Positions 52,683-60,929 of a stretch of 64,000 bases of DNA are shown piece by piece. The stretch comes from an uncultured Lachnospiraceae bacterium. GTDB lineage: Bacteria; Bacillota; Clostridia; Lachnospirales; Lachnospiraceae. The stretch is taken from assembly GCA_945929965.1 (NCBI GenBank), contig CAMEOT010000011.1, positions 19,127-83,126 of the forward strand, written 5' to 3'. The translations under genes and the position numbers were made by a program. The stretch's first letter is position 1; every line of letters starts with the position of its first letter. The notes under the pieces were generated by a model that saw only the letters and a list, made by a program, of their open reading frames with translations, had not been told where the DNA came from and did no database searches.

Positions 52683-54062
52683 ATGGTAAGGAAAATGTTA
52701 GAAGGACAAAAATGTCTGGTCATCGGCTCCGGCATCAGCGGGATCGGTGCAGTGGCTTTATTGGAAAAATACAATGCAGACGTAGTTCTGTATGACAGCA
52801 GTGATAAATTGACAGGGGAAGATCTGGAGGAAAAGCTTCCGGAGGGCAGCCAGGCGGTATGCATCGCCGGAGAGCTTCCTGAAAATGTGGAGTTGAGTAT
52901 TCAGGCAGCAGTATTAAGTCCCGGAGTACCTACGGATATTCCGTTGGTGAATCGTATGAGAGACCGCGGTGTACAGATCTTAGGCGAGATCGAACTGGGA
53001 TTCCTTGCGGAGCAGGGCAGAGTGATCGCCATTACCGGTACCAACGGCAAGACGACGACCACCACACTCACCGGTGAGATCATGAAGGCACACTTCGGTG
53101 AGGATAAGACTTTTGTGGTAGGTAACATCGGTAATCCCTATACCCTGGAAGCGGATAAGACTTCGAAGGACAGTGTTACTGTGGGAGAGATCAGTTCTTT
53201 CCAGTTAGAGACCATACATACCTTCCATCCGGTGGTATCCGCAATTCTGAACATCACACCGGATCACCTGAACAGACATCACACCATGGAAGCCTATGTG
53301 GCAGCTAAGGAAGCAGTGGCCTCCCATCAGACGAAGGCAGATATCTGTGTGCTGAATTATGACAATGATTATACCAGAGATTTCGTCGACAGATGTCCTG
53401 CCACCCCGGTACTGTTTTCCTCGCATCATGAACTGGAAAACGGTTATTTCCTGCGTGGTGACAAGATCATCAAGAGCGTAAACGGCGAAGAGCACGAGCT
53501 GATGGATATTCATAAAGATATGAATCTGGTAGGATTGTGCAATGTGGAAAATGTTATGGCAGCCATTGCTATCGCAGAGGGCATGCAGGTACCTATGGAG
53601 ACGATCCTTACTGTGATCCGCGGTTTCCACGCAGTGGAGCACAGAATTGAGTTCGTGGCCACCAAGGGTGGTGTGGATTATTACAACGATTCCAAGGGAA
53701 CCAATCCCGATGCCGCTATTCAGGGCATTAAAGCCATGAGCAAACCGACGGTTCTCATCGGCGGCGGTTATGATAAGCAGAGCGAATATGACGAGTGGAT
53801 TGACAGCTTTGACGGCAAGGTAAAATGCCTCGTTCTCATCGGACAGACCAGAGAGAAGATTGCCGAGTGTGCTAGAAAGCACGGTTTTGACAAGATCCGT
53901 TTCGCGGATACCTATGATGAATGTCTGAAGCTGTGTACGAAACTGGCAGTACCGGGAGATGCGGTTCTTCTGTCTCCGGCATGTGCAAGCTGGGGTATGT
54001 TCCCGAACTATGAAGTCAGAGGACAGCTTTTCAAAGAGTATGTGCATGGTCTGGCAGAATAA
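52683..54062 (+). CDS. murD: UDP-N-acetylmuramoylalanine--D-glutamate ligase
   Basis: The 459-residue Mur ligase adds D-glutamate to UDP-MurNAc-Ala. It has CLVIGSGISGIGAVALL near the start, ITGTNGKTTTTTLTGEI near 117, NITPDHLNRH near 196, and DYYNDSKGTNPDA near 335. ATG 52683 and ATG 52695 are both possible; the first is used here though the second has TAAGGA close by. A TATAAT at 52651 with weak -35 suggests a promoter here. It starts the wall/division operon. Confidence 0.95.
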   Translation: MVRKMLEGQKCLVIGSGISGIGAVALLEKYNADVVLYDSSDKLTGEDLEEKLPEGSQAVCIAGELPENVELSIQAAVLSPGVPTDIPLVNRMRDRGVQILGEIELGFLAEQGRVIAITGTNGKTTTTTLTGEIMKAHFGEDKTFVVGNIGNPYTLEADKTSKDSVTVGEISSFQLETIHTFHPVVSAILNITPDHLNRHHTMEAYVAAKEAVASHQTKADICVLNYDNDYTRDFVDRCPATPVLFSSHHELENGYFLRGDKIIKSVNGEEHELMDIHKDMNLVGLCNVENVMAAIAIAEGMQVPMETILTVIRGFHAVEHRIEFVATKGGVDYYNDSKGTNPDAAIQGIKAMSKPTVLIGGGYDKQSEYDEWIDSFDGKVKCLVLIGQTREKIAECARKHGFDKIRFADTYDECLKLCTKLAVPGDAVLLSPACASWGMFPNYEVRGQLFKEYVHGLAE

Positions 54063-54110
54063 TAGTAATAGAAAGTAATAATGTATAGAAATAAAGGAGT
54101 AAAAGCAGGC

Positions 54111-55277
54111 ATGGCAGAAGCTCGCAGAAAACGTAAAAGGAAACAACAATCTGAATACTTTTTTGACTACAGTCTGCTTTTCATTGTACTGTTTTTATTG
54201 GGATTTGGCCTGATCATGATCTATTCCGCCAGCTCCTATGAGGCATATGACACTTATGGGGATGCAGCCTATTATATGAAAAAACAGCTGATCGCCAATA
54301 TCATCGGACTGGTATTCATGATCGTCATTGCCAATATCCCGTATACGTTTTGGGAGAGGTTCGCAACACTGGGCTATGTGGTCTCCATGGTACTGATCTT
54401 CCTGGTGCTGACACCGTTAGGTATCAGTTCCCACGGTGCAAGACGATGGATCGGTATTCCGCATACCGGCTTTAACTTACAGCCGGCAGAGGTGGCAAAG
54501 CTGTGTATGATCCTTTTCCTGGCAAGTCTGGTATGTAAGATGGGAAAAAGCGTCCGCACCATGAAGGGATTTATCATTATGATGGCAGCACCTCTGCCGA
54601 TCGCGGCATGTGTATATCTCATTACGGATAACTTAAGCTCTGCAATCATTATTATGGGTATTGCCATCCTGATGGTATTTGTGGCAAGCCCGGATTACAA
54701 GAAATTTATCATCATGGGATTAACTGTGATAGCTGCCGCTGCCTTGTTGGTATTTGTAGTAGTACAGATGGGGGATAAGGTAGAAACCTTCCGTCTGGCG
54801 AGAATTCAGGCGTGGCTGAATCCGGAGAGCCAGGCGCAGGACAAAGGATTCCAGACATTACAGGCTCTGTATGCCATCGGCAGCGGCGGCATCTGGGGCA
54901 AGGGACTGGGACAAAGCATGCAGAAGTTAAGCTTTCTGCCCGAGGCACAGAACGATATGATCTTCTCCATTATCTGTGAGGAACTGGGAATCTTCGGAGC
55001 GATTGCCATTATTCTGATGTTCATTATGCTGCTGTGGCGGATGATGGTCATTGCCAACAATGCACCGGATCTGTTCGGTGCCATGCTGGTGGTAGGTGTT
55101 ATGGGACACATCGCGATTCAGGCGATCCTGAACATTGCGGTTGTGACCAACTCCATTCCGAACACCGGAATCTCCCTGCCGTTTATCAGTTACGGCGGCT
55201 CTTCGGCGCTGTTCCTTTTGTCGGAGATCGGCCTGGTCTTAAGTGTGGCGCGGAGGATCCAGCTAAAAGAGTTGTAG
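54111..55277 (+). CDS. ftsW: FtsW/RodA/SpoVE-family lipid II polymerase
   Basis: The product of 388 residues has ten membrane helices after a basic N-terminus (ARRKRKRKQQ). It has LIMIYSASSYEAY near residue 41, GARRWIGI near 118, the Asp in IAGDNL-like YLITDNLSSAIII near 170, and NTGISLPFISYGGSS near 353, all SEDS marks. Position between murD and ftsQ/ftsZ points to FtsW or SpoVE rather than RodA. The ATG at 54111 (AAAGGAG upstream) or 54081 may be the start. Confidence 0.92.
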   Translation: MAEARRKRKRKQQSEYFFDYSLLFIVLFLLGFGLIMIYSASSYEAYDTYGDAAYYMKKQLIANIIGLVFMIVIANIPYTFWERFATLGYVVSMVLIFLVLTPLGISSHGARRWIGIPHTGFNLQPAEVAKLCMILFLASLVCKMGKSVRTMKGFIIMMAAPLPIAACVYLITDNLSSAIIIMGIAILMVFVASPDYKKFIIMGLTVIAAAALLVFVVVQMGDKVETFRLARIQAWLNPESQAQDKGFQTLQALYAIGSGGIWGKGLGQSMQKLSFLPEAQNDMIFSIICEELGIFGAIAIILMFIMLLWRMMVIANNAPDLFGAMLVVGVMGHIAIQAILNIAVVTNSIPNTGISLPFISYGGSSALFLLSEIGLVLSVARRIQLKEL

Positions 55278-55359
55278 AAATGCATATTTAGAAGACATGG
55301 TACGAAACAGTGCCTTCCTACATAAAATAAGATTATCATAAAAATGGGGATGGTGCTGT

Positions 55360-56637
55360 ATGAAGGGAATCCGCATACAGGGCGGCATGCCGCTGCAGGG
55401 AAAGGTACGCATACAAGGGTCTAAAAATGCGACACTTCCGATCCTGGCGGCAACGCTTCTTACCAATGAAGTATCCTATATTCAGAACTGCCCGAGGATC
55501 GAGGATGTGCATCGGTTCGTACATCTGTTGCGGGAACTGGGATGTATGGTACACTGGCAGGAGAATGGAATCCGGGTACAGCCGGGAGGCAGAGATGACC
55601 TGCCCTGTGAGAGAGCAGAGGCAAGGAGAATGCGCGGAGAAGCCATTACCGGTATGCGCTCATCGCTGTGTCTGCTGGGAGCATTGCTCGGCAGATGCGG
55701 TTATGTGACCATGGAACATCCGGGAGGATGTGTCATCGGCGACAGACCCATTGATCTGCATATTCATGCACTGGAACAGATGGGTGTTGAATTCCTCGAA
55801 GAGGATGGACTTTTGTCTGCACGGGCAAAAAATCTGCACGGTGCCCGGATCACACTGAAGTTCCCAAGCGTTGGCGCCACGGAGAATATTTTGCTGGCAG
55901 CGGTAAAAGCCACCGGAGACACTGTGATCACCGGTGCAGCTTTAGAGCCGGAAGTGATTGCACTTTGTGAATTCCTGACGGCATGCGGGGCTTCAATCGA
56001 AGGAATCGGAAGTCCGGAACTTATCATCCATGGTGGCGAAGATCTTCACGGAACTCGGTATACGGTTCCGACGGACCGGATCGTAGCAGGAACGTATCTG
56101 TTTGGCTGTATCGGCTGCGGCGGGAGTGTACTGTTAAATCAGGCACCCTGGAGACAGATGGAAGCAGTGACTGTGGCTGCGGAGAGAATGGGAGCACAAT
56201 GTACCGTCTCCGAAGAGGGATTGTTCGTACAGGCACCGGTGAGACCAGGGAGTATCGGGCATCTGCAGACCGGACCGTACCCGGAATTCCCCACGGATCT
56301 GCAGTCGGCGGCGATGGCGGTACTGACCATGGCAGAGGGGATCAGTTGTATTGAAGAGAATATTTTCGAAAATCGGTTTCGAATTGCAGAACCCTTAAAC
56401 CGTATGGGGGCACAGATCGTCTTAAAAGACGGACAGCACGCGGTGATCACCGGAGTGGAACATCTTCATGGAGAGCGGCTGGACGCCTGTGAACTCCGAG
56501 GTGGGGCAGCACTGGTTTTAGCAGGACTTGCGGCGGAGGGTGAGAGCTTCGTAACGGGACAGCATTTTATAGAACGCGGATATGAGAATATCTGCAGAGA
56601 TTTCAGAGAATTAGGAGCACGGATCATCAGTGTATAG
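55360..56637 (+). CDS. murA: UDP-N-acetylglucosamine 1-carboxyvinyltransferase
   Basis: The 425-residue enzyme makes the first committed wall precursor. It opens GKVRIQGSKNATLPILAATLL near residue 14, has the active-site cysteine in HPGGCVIGDRPID near 121 (the fosfomycin target), FPSVGATENILLAA near 168 and PTDRIVAGTYLFG near 232. Finding murA in place of murG/murC in the division cluster is notable. A paralogue may exist elsewhere. Confidence 0.95.
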   Translation: MKGIRIQGGMPLQGKVRIQGSKNATLPILAATLLTNEVSYIQNCPRIEDVHRFVHLLRELGCMVHWQENGIRVQPGGRDDLPCERAEARRMRGEAITGMRSSLCLLGALLGRCGYVTMEHPGGCVIGDRPIDLHIHALEQMGVEFLEEDGLLSARAKNLHGARITLKFPSVGATENILLAAVKATGDTVITGAALEPEVIALCEFLTACGASIEGIGSPELIIHGGEDLHGTRYTVPTDRIVAGTYLFGCIGCGGSVLLNQAPWRQMEAVTVAAERMGAQCTVSEEGLFVQAPVRPGSIGHLQTGPYPEFPTDLQSAAMAVLTMAEGISCIEENIFENRFRIAEPLNRMGAQIVLKDGQHAVITGVEHLHGERLDACELRGGAALVLAGLAAEGESFVTGQHFIERGYENICRDFRELGARIISV

Positions 56638-57364
56638 AGACCGAAGCAGAATTATCAGAAGAATAGTGATCATAGGCATCCTGCTGCTTGCACTGGGCGG
56701 GGGAGCCGTCGCATTGCACTCCGTGTATACGGTCCGTACCGTGTATGTGGAGGGCAATGTGCATTATACGGAAGACGAGATCAAAGAGATCGTAATGGCG
56801 GGACCGTTAGGGGACAATTCCCTGTATCTTTCGTTAAAATACAGAGACCGAGGTATTCAGGACATTCCCTTTGTGGATGTGATGAACGTATCCATTCTGG
56901 CGCCCGACACCATAAAGATCACCGTATACGAAAAAGCGCTGGCAGGATATGTGAAATATCTGGATACCTATATGTATTTTGACAAGGACGGCTATGTGGT
57001 GGAAAGCTCAGGGATCCGTACCCAGGGGATTCCACAGATCACAGGACTGTCCTTCGATCATATCGTGCTGGGGGAGCAGCTGCCGGTAGAAGATCCGCAG
57101 GTATTTGCCAGAATCATGGATCTGACCAAGCTGTTAAATAAATATTCACTGGTTGCGGACAAGATCTACCTTCACTCTTCCGGAGAGGTTACGATCTACT
57201 TTGGACAGATCAAGGTAGCCATGGGCAGTGACAGCAGCCATCTGGAGGACAAGCTGCAGCTTTTGCCTGGTTTTTTGGAGAAACTGGAAGGAAAAAGCGG
57301 GACCCTGCAGATGGAAAATTATGAGGAAGGAAAGGGGAAATTTACATTCAAGCCGGATGCGTGA
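56630..57364 (+). CDS. ftsQ: Cell-division protein FtsQ/DivIB
   Basis: The 244-residue protein has a short basic cytoplasmic end, one membrane helix (IVIIGILLLALGGGAVAL), a POTRA-like domain (VYTVRTVYVEGNVHYTEDEI, seen in parts) and a beta domain (YVKYLDTYMYFDKDGYVVESS, in parts). It fits FtsQ/DivIB despite low sequence conservation. It begins with GTG, eight bases inside murA. FtsQ links septal wall enzymes to the divisome. Confidence 0.88.
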   Translation: MYRDRSRIIRRIVIIGILLLALGGGAVALHSVYTVRTVYVEGNVHYTEDEIKEIVMAGPLGDNSLYLSLKYRDRGIQDIPFVDVMNVSILAPDTIKITVYEKALAGYVKYLDTYMYFDKDGYVVESSGIRTQGIPQITGLSFDHIVLGEQLPVEDPQVFARIMDLTKLLNKYSLVADKIYLHSSGEVTIYFGQIKVAMGSDSSHLEDKLQLLPGFLEKLEGKSGTLQMENYEEGKGKFTFKPDA

Positions 57365-57394
57365 AACATTTGTGAAACATTTTGAAAAAATAGG

Positions 57395-57423
57395 TTGCTA
57401 AATTTGTAAAATGATTATATGAT
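57395..57423 (+). promoter_or_regulatory. Sigma-A promoter of ftsZ
   Basis: TTGCTA (57395-57400) and TATGAT (57418-57423) are 17 bases apart. It lies 43 bases before the ftsZ start and just after an 11-base tandem repeat (GTGAAACATTT twice, 57361-57382). Confidence 0.68.
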
Positions 57424-57465
57424 AGTCTATGTGAAGTTGAAAAAGGTTAAAAGGAGGAACTAACC

Positions 57466-58656
57466 TTGCTGGAAATTAAGACAAATGACGCGGATGTAGC
57501 TGCCAAGATCATCGTAGTCGGTGTAGGTGGCGCGGGTAACAACGCTGTAAATAGAATGGTAGATGAGAAAATTGACGGAGTGGACTTTATCGGTGTGAAT
57601 ACCGATAAGCAGGCATTACAGCTCTGTAAGGCTCCGAAGCTGCTGCAGATTGGTGAGAAGCTTACCAAGGGTCTTGGCGCGGGAGCCAAGCCTGAGATCG
57701 GTGAGAAGGCTGCCGAGGAGAGTGCGGAAGAGATCTCCGCAGCACTGAAGGGTGCAGACATGGTATTTGTTACCTGCGGTATGGGTGGCGGTACCGGAAC
57801 CGGAGCTGCTCCGGTAGTGGCAAAGCTGGCAAAGGATATGGGCATCTTAACCGTTGGTGTAGTGACGAAGCCTTTCCGCTTTGAAGCAAAGGCTCGTATG
57901 GTGAATGCGTTAAACGGTATCGAGCGTATCAAGGAACACGTGGATACCCTGATTGTAATACCCAATGATAAGCTGTTGGAGATCGTGGACAGACGTACCA
58001 CCATGCCCGAAGCACTGAAGAAGGCGGATGAAGTACTGCAGCAGGCAGTACAGGGAATCACTGACCTGATCAATGTTCCCGCAGTCATCAATCTGGACTT
58101 CGCAGATGTACAGACTGTTATGAAGGACAAAGGTATCGCGCATATCGGTATCGGTGAAGGCAAGGGCGATGACAAGGCTATGGAAGCTGTCAAGATGGCA
58201 GTAGAGAGCCCTCTGTTAGAGACCACTATTTCCGGTGCTTCTCATGTCATTATCAATATCTCCGGAGATATTACTTTGGCAGACGCATCCGATGCGGCAA
58301 GCTATGTACAGGAGCTTGCAGGCGACGATGTGAATATTATCTTCGGTGCCATGTACGATGAGTCCAAGTCCGATAGCTGTACGATTACCGTTATCGCTAC
58401 CGGTCTGGAAGATAAGGCAAACAGTGCGGTACAGAGCCGCTTAGGCGGAGGCGCTGCATTCAGACAGCCCGCTTCCCATATGACTCCGACTTCTCTGAAG
58501 GGACTGCAGCCCACCGCGCCTGCTACCCCCGCAGCACAGGGAGGACAGGCTCCGAGACCCGTACAGCCCGTACCCGGTATTCATAAGCCTACGGATATCA
58601 GAAGCTCCGTAGAAGAGAAATCTTTGAAGATCCCTGATTTCTTACAGAGAAAGTAA
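57466..58656 (+). CDS. ftsZ: Cell-division tubulin FtsZ
   Basis: The 396-residue GTPase forms the division ring. It has [15 protein letters not shown] near residue 17, the tubulin signature [13 protein letters not shown] near 106, and the C-terminal peptide IPDFLQRK that binds FtsA/SepF-type partners. A Pro- and Ala-rich linker occupies about 330-380. The start is TTG at 57466, clearly fixed by AAAGGAGG nine bases upstream. It has its own promoter and is followed by a terminator. Confidence 0.97.
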   Translation: MLEIKTNDADVAAKIIVVGVGGAGNNAVNRMVDEKIDGVDFIGVNTDKQALQLCKAPKLLQIGEKLTKGLGAGAKPEIGEKAAEESAEEISAALKGADMVFVTCGMGGGTGTGAAPVVAKLAKDMGILTVGVVTKPFRFEAKARMVNALNGIERIKEHVDTLIVIPNDKLLEIVDRRTTMPEALKKADEVLQQAVQGITDLINVPAVINLDFADVQTVMKDKGIAHIGIGEGKGDDKAMEAVKMAVESPLLETTISGASHVIINISGDITLADASDAASYVQELAGDDVNIIFGAMYDESKSDSCTITVIATGLEDKANSAVQSRLGGGAAFRQPASHMTPTSLKGLQPTAPATPAAQGGQAPRPVQPVPGIHKPTDIRSSVEEKSLKIPDFLQRK

Positions 58657-58694
58657 TACTTAGCACTTTTTTATAATAACGGAACATAATAAGG

Positions 58695-58730
58695 GCCACG
58701 ACACAGAATACTGTGTTGTGGCTTGTTTTG
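58695..58730 (+). terminator. Terminator of ftsZ
   Basis: GCCACGACACAG (58695-58706) pairs with CTGTGTTGTGGC (58711-58722), one G-T, followed by TTGTTTTG. Confidence 0.8.
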
Positions 58731-58821
58731 CTTGAAAATGGAAAGAAACAGATTTTGAAAAACGTAGTCTTTTCACCGCATAAGTTTATCCTTTTTTTAG
58801 AATAAGGTAAGAGAATATCCA

Positions 58822-58850
58822 TTGATTGTGTGGCAAAAAGTGTCTATGAT
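58822..58850 (+). promoter_or_regulatory. Sigma-A promoter of ftsH
   Basis: TTGATT (58822-58827) and TATGAT (58845-58850) are 17 bases apart, 55 bases before the preferred ftsH start. Confidence 0.68.
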
Positions 58851-58904
58851 TGATTTATTACAACAGATTTGGACAATAATACAAGAATGAGAAAGGGAAA
58901 ATGT

Positions 58905-60728
58905 ATGCAGGAAGTCAAACAACCAAACAAAAAACCGTTCATATTTTATTATATGATTGCGCTGATCGTGATTATCCTGATCAACAGTCTTCTGGTACCG
59001 CAGATCGTACAGCGGGCAGTGAAGGAAGTGGATTACAATACTTTTATGCAGATGACTTATGATAAACAGATCGATGAGGTACAGGTCCAGGACAATCAGA
59101 TCGTATTCACGGCAAAAAATGACAAGACCATCTACAAGACCGGCCTGATGGATGATCCGGACAGAACGCAGAGACTGTATGACAGCGGGGCCAAATTCTC
59201 CAGTGAGATCGTGGAGGAAGCTTCACCACTCTTAAGCTTTCTGATCAGCTGGCTGCTGCCTTTGATCATCATTATTGGCTTCGGACAATTGATGTACCGT
59301 CAGATGGCGAAAAAGGCCGGCGGAGACTCCATGATGTTCGGCATGGGAGGCATGGGCAAGAGCAATGCGAAGGTCTATGTGAAGTCTTCCAATGGTATCA
59401 AGTTCACCGATGTGGCAGGTGAGGACGAGGCGAAGGAAAATCTGACAGAGATCGTGGAATACCTGCATGACCCCGACAAATACAAAGAGATCGGTGCTTC
59501 CATGCCGAAGGGCATCCTCTTAGTAGGCCCTCCCGGAACCGGTAAGACGATGTTAGCCAAGGCAGTAGCCGGAGAAGCCAATGTTCCCTTTTTCTCTATG
59601 TCAGGTTCGGAATTCGTGGAGATGTTCGTAGGTATGGGTGCCTCCAAGGTCAGAGACCTGTTCAGGCAGGCGAAGGAAAAGGCTCCCTGTATCGTATTTA
59701 TCGATGAGATCGATGCTATTGGTAAAAAGCGTGACGGACAGGTGGGCGGTAACGATGAGAGAGAACAGACCCTGAACCAGCTGTTAACGGAGATGGATGG
59801 CTTTGAAGGCAACAACGGTGTCATCATTCTGGCGGCCACTAACCGTCCGGAGAGTCTGGATCCCGCACTGTTACGTCCCGGACGTTTTGACAGACGGGTG
59901 CCGGTAGAGCTTCCCGACCTGAAAGGAAGAGAAGAAATCCTGAAAGTGCATGCCCGCAAGATCAAAGTCGCAGATAATGTAGACTTCAATAAGATCGCAC
60001 GTATGGCTTCCGGAGCCTCCGGTGCGGAGCTTGCCAATATCGTCAATGAGGCAGCTCTTCGTGCAGTCAGAGATGGACGTAAGTTCGCAACCCAGGCAGA
60101 CTTAGAAGAGAGTATTGAAGTAGTCATTGCCGGTTATCAGAAAAAGAATGCCATCCTTACAGATAAGGAAAAGCGGATCGTGGCATACCATGAGATCGGA
60201 CACGCACTGGTGGCAGCGAAGCAGACCAATTCCGCACCGGTGCAGAAGATCACCATTGTTCCCCGTACCTCTGGTGCACTGGGTTATACCATGCAGGTGG
60301 AAGAGGAAGGCAATCATTATCTGATGAGCAAGGAAGAGATGGAGAATAAGATCGCTACACTGACCGGCGGACGCGCCGCGGAAGAGATTGCTTTCGGGTC
60401 TGTGACCACCGGAGCTTCCAACGATATCGAACAGGCTACCAAGCTTGCCAGAGGCATGATCACCCGCTACGGTATGAGCAAAGATTTTGATATGGTAGCC
60501 ATGGAGACTGTGACGAACCAGTATCTGGGTGGAGATTCCTCCCTGACCTGTTCCATGGAGACCCAGACGGCCATCGACAGAGAAGTCGTGGAGCTGGTGA
60601 AAAAACAGCATGAGAAGGCAGGACAGATCCTGATGGAAAATCGTGCTAAACTGGATGAACTGTCTCAGTATTTATATGAAAAAGAGACCATTACCGGAGA
60701 AGAATTTATGAAGATATTGAATTCCTAA
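58905..60728 (+). CDS. ftsH: ATP-dependent zinc metalloprotease FtsH
   Basis: The 607-residue membrane protease degrades unfolded membrane and regulatory proteins. Two membrane helices (FYYMIALIVIILINSLLV, and FLISWLLPLIIIIGFGQLM) flank a small outer domain. The AAA part has GPPGTGKT near 204, IVFIDEIDAIG near 263, and ATNRPESLDPALLRPGRFDRR (in parts). The zinc motif is HEIGH near 425. Starts at 58869 (TTG), 58887 and 58905 (ATG) are in frame; 58905 has AAAGGG seven bases before it and is preferred. A terminator follows. Confidence 0.96.
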   Translation: MQEVKQPNKKPFIFYYMIALIVIILINSLLVPQIVQRAVKEVDYNTFMQMTYDKQIDEVQVQDNQIVFTAKNDKTIYKTGLMDDPDRTQRLYDSGAKFSSEIVEEASPLLSFLISWLLPLIIIIGFGQLMYRQMAKKAGGDSMMFGMGGMGKSNAKVYVKSSNGIKFTDVAGEDEAKENLTEIVEYLHDPDKYKEIGASMPKGILLVGPPGTGKTMLAKAVAGEANVPFFSMSGSEFVEMFVGMGASKVRDLFRQAKEKAPCIVFIDEIDAIGKKRDGQVGGNDEREQTLNQLLTEMDGFEGNNGVIILAATNRPESLDPALLRPGRFDRRVPVELPDLKGREEILKVHARKIKVADNVDFNKIARMASGASGAELANIVNEAALRAVRDGRKFATQADLEESIEVVIAGYQKKNAILTDKEKRIVAYHEIGHALVAAKQTNSAPVQKITIVPRTSGALGYTMQVEEEGNHYLMSKEEMENKIATLTGGRAAEEIAFGSVTTGASNDIEQATKLARGMITRYGMSKDFDMVAMETVTNQYLGGDSSLTCSMETQTAIDREVVELVKKQHEKAGQILMENRAKLDELSQYLYEKETITGEEFMKILNS

Positions 60729-60745
60729 AAGGGTTCCCGGAGAAG

Positions 60746-60777
60746 ACGGAATCGGCGTTTGTGCCGGTTCCGTTTTT
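60746..60777 (+). terminator. Terminator of ftsH
   Basis: ACGGAATCGGC (60746-60756) pairs with GCCGGTTCCGT (60763-60773) with one T-G pair, followed by TTTT. Confidence 0.85.
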
Positions 60778-60929
60778 ATGTGAGTAAATTAAGCAAATCT
60801 TAAAGAGGTGCTAATGGCATCTTAAACCGTGCCTACTGTTATCTTAAAAAAGAAACCACTATACTTTTCCTGTAAGAAAAGCTGTGGAATGGCAAATTTA
60901 CAGATTACGGGAAGGGACTGGATATTAAG

